Notes under the pieces: generated by a model | The model's database searches: none | The model's input: only the letters and a program-made list of their open reading frames with translations | Told to the model about the DNA's origin: nothing | In this document: in pieces, positions 7,593-11,120 of the stretch | How positions within the stretch are numbered: position 1 is the first letter of the stretch | How the letters are laid out: each line of letters starts with the position of its first letter | Translations under genes and position numbers: made by a program | Assembly (NCBI GenBank): GCA_003266145.1 | Contig: MVJJ01000086.1 | Span: 1 to 11,120, forward strand | Reading direction: 5' to 3' | DNA from: Methanosphaera sp. SHI613 | Lineage (GTDB): Archaea > Methanobacteriota > Methanobacteria > Methanobacteriales > Methanobacteriaceae | Length of the DNA stretch: 11,120 nucleotides

Positions 7593-7597
7593 CTTCC
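7593..7597 (-). promoter_or_regulatory. Ribosome binding site fixing the mfnA start
   Basis: GGAAG on the minus strand, 7 bases before the ATG at 7585 and immediately after the TAA of the upstream gene. It supports the shorter mfnA start over the ATG at 7657. Confidence 0.65.
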
Positions 7598-7598
7598 A

Positions 7599-9926
7599 TT
7601 AATTAATAATAAACTCTCTTTTAACAATTCTTGCCTTTGTGGATTCTGATTGCTCAAGACGTATCTTCAATTCATGACTTCCTTGACTTAATCCATCAAT
7701 ATTATAAATCAATCCACAAATACCATCCGTCAATTCTTTTTCAATTACTTCATTATCATCCAAATAAAACTTTACTGTAGAATCTACAGCTAATCCCCTA
7801 ATATCCATACATTTAATGTCAGCGATTAGATTACCTGCAGTTATCTCCAATTTATCGATGTTAATCTTTACAGGAATTAATATCCTGGATTTATCATTTA
7901 TGATAAATGGCAATGCAGTATCAAGGAATCTTTCGGATTTTATCTCTATGATGACATCGAAGTCTATATAATCAATCAGATTCTTGTTGAAATACCAGAA
8001 GTCATGATAAAAAAAGACTTCCCTGAAATATGCTGTAAATGCGTCAAATAATGGCTGTATGGATTTGTCACATATTATCAATGCATTCCTGTCAGATATG
8101 CTGTCGGAATTATATAAATATTTTGAGTCCACATTATTGAATTTGGCAAACTCGGGAGCTATCTTCTTATTGACAACATTATCCTTAGCCTTCAAGGACA
8201 ATTCTTCAATTTCCATAGTGGAATATCTTTCATAGACCTCATCCTTATCATATGACCAGCTGCCATCGGCAAACAGATCACCATTATGAAGGACAATATT
8301 GGAAGTGAACTTCTCCAAAAGCGATTGCTTGATTTGCTTGAATGACTGTTGCTTGAATGTCTTAAATATGACGTAGCTTACTGCCTTGACTGCAGCCTGC
8401 GAAGTTATCTTGGTATCATTTTTAAGGTAATCTTCCGGAAGCAGTATTTCAGAGAGGTCATAGTAATAGTTTTTCAAACTGTTCCAATGTCTGTTGGCAT
8501 TTGCCGTTTCAAATGGAAGATATTCCCTTAATATCACACTCTTATCAGGAAGTATGAATTGGGTGAATTTAATGTTTTTTGTTGCCGCATATTTTCTTTT
8601 GGACTCCAGACTTAATTTGAATTCACGTATATTAAGTGGAGACTCATACTCCAAGTCATAATGCTGCAATATCTCATGAGTATTATCATTTACCAGGAAA
8701 AAATTATCATTTTTGCCCTTTAATGACGATTTGAGATTGATGAAATATTTTTTAATGTCCTCCGATACGATTATTTTTCTTGTGAAAGTGAATTCATTAG
8801 TAGTATCTGTCGGATTGACAATTACCTTAACGCTGTAGTTATCTATTGGATAATCAGACAAATCATAGGATTTCTCAAATATTCCCCCACTGGTAGAGTC
8901 TGTAGCCAAGAGATTATCGTTTAGGTAGATATCTACCTTTGAATCTATGATTCTGTTGTAGTAGTCCATTATATTGAACTTCACGTCTAATCTTTTATCA
9001 TATGAGACAAATTTTTCCAGGTTAAGTATGAGATCCTGTTTTATTTTAAAGTCATTTTCAGCCATTGGATAATGTGGATTTTCAATGAATCGTTCTGTTC
9101 TTATTTCTATAACGTCATCGGGGCTAAACCATTCCACCAGTTCTTTGTTGAAATACCAGTGATCCCAGTAGAAGAATACTTCCCTATAATAGGATATGAA
9201 TGACTTTGTAAGTGAATTGGTTGATGAGTCACGTAGGATTATTGCCTTTTTATCACTTATGCTGTTGGGATTGATGTAGTATTCGGATTTTCTTTTTGAA
9301 ACGTATCTGTACTCTTCAGGTATGTCCTCCAATGATACTTGAGTATAATCATCATTCAATTCAAGCGTTTCCAGTTGGATATGTGCGTATTTTTTAAAGC
9401 GATCATCCTGAGGATATGACCAGTTAAATACGAAAAACAAATCCCCCTTATGGTCTACAACTTCAACATGGGTCTTGTCCCTTATCTTTTGGGCATAATT
9501 ATCTGGAGTATCCTTATTCATAATGGAAAGAATATATGGCGTAACCTTAAGTGAGGACATTACTGAAATGTGAGTATCATTCTTCAGAACATCATCAATT
9601 GTTATGATATACCTCAGGTCACATACCAAAGAACCAAGTTCATCTGTGATTCTTTTTGGAGTGTTTGTTTCAAATGGCAGAAACTGTCGTGCAGTTATGC
9701 TTTTGTCGGGGATAACGAAGAATTCATAGTTGATATTCTTGGAATAAAAGAAGTTTTTCTTAGATTCGATACTTTGAATAAAACGTTTGATATCTATGGA
9801 ACTTTGATAATCATCATCATAGTGTTGTCTTATCTCATTATTGGTATCATTGACGAGGAAATAATAGTTATCTTTTCCTTCGATGGTCTTTTTTAAGCCC
9901 TTAAAATATTGATTAAAATCTATCAT
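7599..9926 (-). CDS. Tandem AlgX/AlgJ-like SGNH-fold protein with two beta-sandwich domains
   Basis: A 775-residue internal duplication. Modules at about 11-290 and 395-675 share order and motifs: GK.N..FLVND..EI.QHYD, FV/IPDKS, F/YLPFET, LKNDT, GDLF, and REVFFY with EI..ERF. These resemble AlgX/AlgJ-type SGNH domains of polysaccharide O-acetylation machinery; the match is by eye. Each module is followed by a predicted Ig-like beta-sandwich (about 300-388 and 686-775, each with a YL.DN segment). Module 1 keeps Asp117-Thr-His119 and Asp233-Ser234, plausible catalytic residues; module 2 has Lys506 and Lys621 at the His and Ser positions. No signal peptide or membrane segment is visible, unlike periplasmic AlgX or AlgJ, so it is probably cytoplasmic. 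Substrate unknown; cell-wall or surface glycan modification is a guess. The only usable start is ATG 9926 (in-frame TAA upstream), with a weak GGGT site. mfnA follows after 13 bases. Confidence 0.6.
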   Translation of the reverse strand: MIDFNQYFKGLKKTIEGKDNYYFLVNDTNNEIRQHYDDDYQSSIDIKRFIQSIESKKNFFYSKNINYEFFVIPDKSITARQFLPFETNTPKRITDELGSLVCDLRYIITIDDVLKNDTHISVMSSLKVTPYILSIMNKDTPDNYAQKIRDKTHVEVVDHKGDLFFVFNWSYPQDDRFKKYAHIQLETLELNDDYTQVSLEDIPEEYRYVSKRKSEYYINPNSISDKKAIILRDSSTNSLTKSFISYYREVFFYWDHWYFNKELVEWFSPDDVIEIRTERFIENPHYPMAENDFKIKQDLILNLEKFVSYDKRLDVKFNIMDYYNRIIDSKVDIYLNDNLLATDSTSGGIFEKSYDLSDYPIDNYSVKVIVNPTDTTNEFTFTRKIIVSEDIKKYFINLKSSLKGKNDNFFLVNDNTHEILQHYDLEYESPLNIREFKLSLESKRKYAATKNIKFTQFILPDKSVILREYLPFETANANRHWNSLKNYYYDLSEILLPEDYLKNDTKITSQAAVKAVSYVIFKTFKQQSFKQIKQSLLEKFTSNIVLHNGDLFADGSWSYDKDEVYERYSTMEIEELSLKAKDNVVNKKIAPEFAKFNNVDSKYLYNSDSISDRNALIICDKSIQPLFDAFTAYFREVFFYHDFWYFNKNLIDYIDFDVIIEIKSERFLDTALPFIINDKSRILIPVKINIDKLEITAGNLIADIKCMDIRGLAVDSTVKFYLDDNEVIEKELTDGICGLIYNIDGLSQGSHELKIRLEQSESTKARIVKREFIIN

Positions 9927-10113
9927 ATAACAATAACCCGCAGTTTTTATTATTAATTATTATATTTTTGAATGTTAATATTTTTATTTAAAATTAAAAT
10001 TTAAAATGTGACCGTGATAAGAATAAATTTCATAAATATAATGGATTGAATTGATAGAAAAAATAGGTTTAAAATAAATATAGAAAATAATGGGGGTGAA
10101 GAGTGTTTTAATT
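9927..10113. other. AT-rich spacer: ppsA 3' end and promoter of the AlgX-like gene
   Basis: No gene is seen. On the minus strand it must hold the end of the ppsA transcript (T runs at 10063-10058 and neighbouring T-rich stretches) and the promoter of the downstream AlgX-like gene. TATA-like candidates lie near 10035-10045 and 9950-9965, but neither can be chosen in such AT-rich sequence. Confidence 0.5.
10058..10063 (-). terminator. Candidate U-tract terminator of ppsA
   Basis: Six U residues in the minus-strand transcript about 50 bases past the ppsA stop, preceded by several shorter T-rich stretches. Plausible archaeal termination site; no hairpin needed or seen. Confidence 0.4.
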
Positions 10114-11120
10114 TTAATTATCTCTTAATACTTTTTTAGCAGCATCAAGCATGATTTTTTTCTCTACTTTTGCCACTAATTTTCTTATTTCTGGAACTGC
10201 ATCAGTATTAGCGGAAATACTATCTATACCTGCTTCAACAAGTTTTTCGACAATTTCAGGTTTACTACCTGCCTGTCCACAGATACTTGTTGTTACTCCA
10301 GCTTCATTACATTTTTTGATTACACTCATTAAAAGTTTCATTACAGCCGGATGTGCTTCAGTGTAATGTTTTGCAACCAATTCATTGTTTCTGTCTAATG
10401 CTAAGGTATATTGTGTTAAGTCATTAGTTCCGAAACTAACGAAGTCCAATCCTTCAGCTATGAAGTCTTCAATGATTATTGCTGATGCTGGTGTTTCAAC
10501 CATCATACCGAAATCAACATCTTTGTGTGGTATTAAACCTACGGATCTGGCTATTTCTTTTGCTTGGCGTAATTCTTCCGGTTTGTGTAATAATGGGAGC
10601 ATTACTCCAATGTTGGTGTAACCTTGTTCGTGTAATTTTTTAATAGCCTTGAATTCTGCTTTGAGAATTGCAGGTTGATCTATTTCTCTTCTGATTCCTC
10701 TCCATCCAAGCATTGGGTTAGCTTCATCAGGCTCATTTTCTCCACCTTCTAAGGTTTTGAATTCATCTGTTGGAGCATCTAATGTTCTGTACCATACTGT
10801 TTTTGGATAGAATACATCGACTACTTTGAGGATACCCTCTGCTAGTACTTGTACAAGATCGTCTTCTCTTCCTTCATCAATGAATTTGTATGGAACTGTT
10901 CCTGTTGCAAGCATCATGTGTTCGGTTCTGAGTAGACCTACACCGTCAGCTCCGGTAGCATATGCTTTTTTAGCTGCTTCAGCCATACTTACGTTTACCT
11001 TTACATCAGTAACTGTAACAAGTGGTGCTGCCTGTACACCTGCATTGTCTTGTGCTTCTTGACTTGATGATTCTTCAGAAGCAAAGTCCCCTTCGAATAC
11101 TAATCCTTTTTTACCGTCAA
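10114..11120 (-). CDS. ppsA: Phosphoenolpyruvate synthase, C-terminal part (runs off the window)
   Basis: The frame stays open to the window edge, so this is the last 335 codons of a larger gene. PpsA converts pyruvate, ATP and water to PEP, AMP and phosphate, feeding gluconeogenesis. The PEP/pyruvate-binding TIM barrel is present: GADGVGLLRTEHM, the GWRGIRR arginine-rich segment, FGTNDLTQYTLALDRN, and CGQAG, whose Cys (codon at 10281-10279) is the expected catalytic residue. The part nearest the edge (GKKGLVFEGDFA) is the end of the phosphohistidine swivel domain, then a Ser/Glu/Gln/Ala-rich linker to the barrel. The ATP-grasp and phosphohistidine regions lie outside. An ATG at 10986 is internal and not the start. 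The product fits next to pyruvate synthase metabolically. Confidence 0.95.
   Translation of the reverse strand, partial: DGKKGLVFEGDFASEESSSQEAQDNAGVQAAPLVTVTDVKVNVSMAEAAKKAYATGADGVGLLRTEHMMLATGTVPYKFIDEGREDDLVQVLAEGILKVVDVFYPKTVWYRTLDAPTDEFKTLEGGENEPDEANPMLGWRGIRREIDQPAILKAEFKAIKKLHEQGYTNIGVMLPLLHKPEELRQAKEIARSVGLIPHKDVDFGMMVETPASAIIIEDFIAEGLDFVSFGTNDLTQYTLALDRNNELVAKHYTEAHPAVMKLLMSVIKKCNEAGVTTSICGQAGSKPEIVEKLVEAGIDSISANTDAVPEIRKLVAKVEKKIMLDAAKKVLRDN

Noticed and set aside
7586..7657. N-terminal 24-residue extension of MfnA
   Set aside because: It lies inside the upstream gene, does not resemble MfnA N-termini, and a good ribosome site sits right before the ATG at 7585.
8400..8520. NRHWN segment (residues 478-482) of module 2 taken as the catalytic His motif, implying the two AlgX-like modules complement each other
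   Set aside because: Lining up the halves places the Asp-x-His motif later, at LKNDTHIS in module 1 and LKNDTKIT in module 2. The HWN lies about 25 residues earlier and has no counterpart in module 1.
9570..9896. 108-residue plus-strand frame with a hydrophobic segment
   Set aside because: It is the reverse shadow of the AlgX-like coding sequence. The opposite frame has conserved repeated motifs, while this one resembles nothing and has no operon context.
1..11120. CRISPR array, tRNA or rRNA genes, insertion sequences, attachment sites
   Set aside because: No regularly spaced direct repeats, cloverleaf-like segments, transposase or integrase motifs, or terminal inverted repeats were seen on reading both strands.

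Overview
This is an AT-rich window from a methanogenic archaeon, most likely a member of the Methanobacteriales (Methanosphaera or Methanobrevibacter type). The evidence is a four-subunit archaeal pyruvate synthase (porCDAB), an archaea-specific dihydropteroate-synthase-related protein, MfnA of methanofuran biosynthesis, an archaeal tRNA-thiolation enzyme, U-tract terminators, and GGAG/GGTG-type ribosome binding sites with very AT-rich intergenic DNA. The genus is inferred from gene content and composition; no marker gene here settles it.

Layout. Bases 1-354 hold no convincing gene, only the U-rich 3' end of the por operon. Bases 355-3183 (minus strand) are the compact porC-porD-porA-porB operon. 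A 239-base AT-rich divergent region (3184-3422) separates it from three plus-strand genes: a DHPS-related protein (3423-5009), an NcsA/TtuA-family tRNA 2-thiolation enzyme (5097-6062), and a 66-residue ubiquitin-like sulfur carrier ending in Gly-Gly (6152-6352). A T-tract terminator follows. Converging from the right on the minus strand are mfnA (7585-6419) and, 13 bases upstream of it, a 775-residue protein (9926-7599) made of two AlgX/AlgJ-like SGNH modules, each followed by a predicted beta-sandwich domain. A 187-base AT-rich gap follows, then the C-terminal part of phosphoenolpyruvate synthase (10114 to beyond the window edge, minus strand).

How the genes fit together. Pyruvate synthase (acetyl-CoA + CO2 to pyruvate) and PEP synthase (pyruvate to PEP) are consecutive anabolic carbon-entry steps and lie at the two ends of the window. 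The DHPS-related protein (probably methanopterin) and MfnA (methanofuran) point to C1-carrier coenzyme synthesis. NcsA/TtuA plus the Gly-Gly carrier look like a tRNA sulfur relay pair.

The least ordinary item is the tandem AlgX-like protein. Its first module keeps a plausible Asp-x-His/Ser catalytic set. The second has Lys at both the His and Ser positions, which suggests an active module fused to a pseudoenzyme copy in one apparently cytoplasmic archaeal protein. I saw no CRISPR array, tRNA, rRNA, transposase or integrase.
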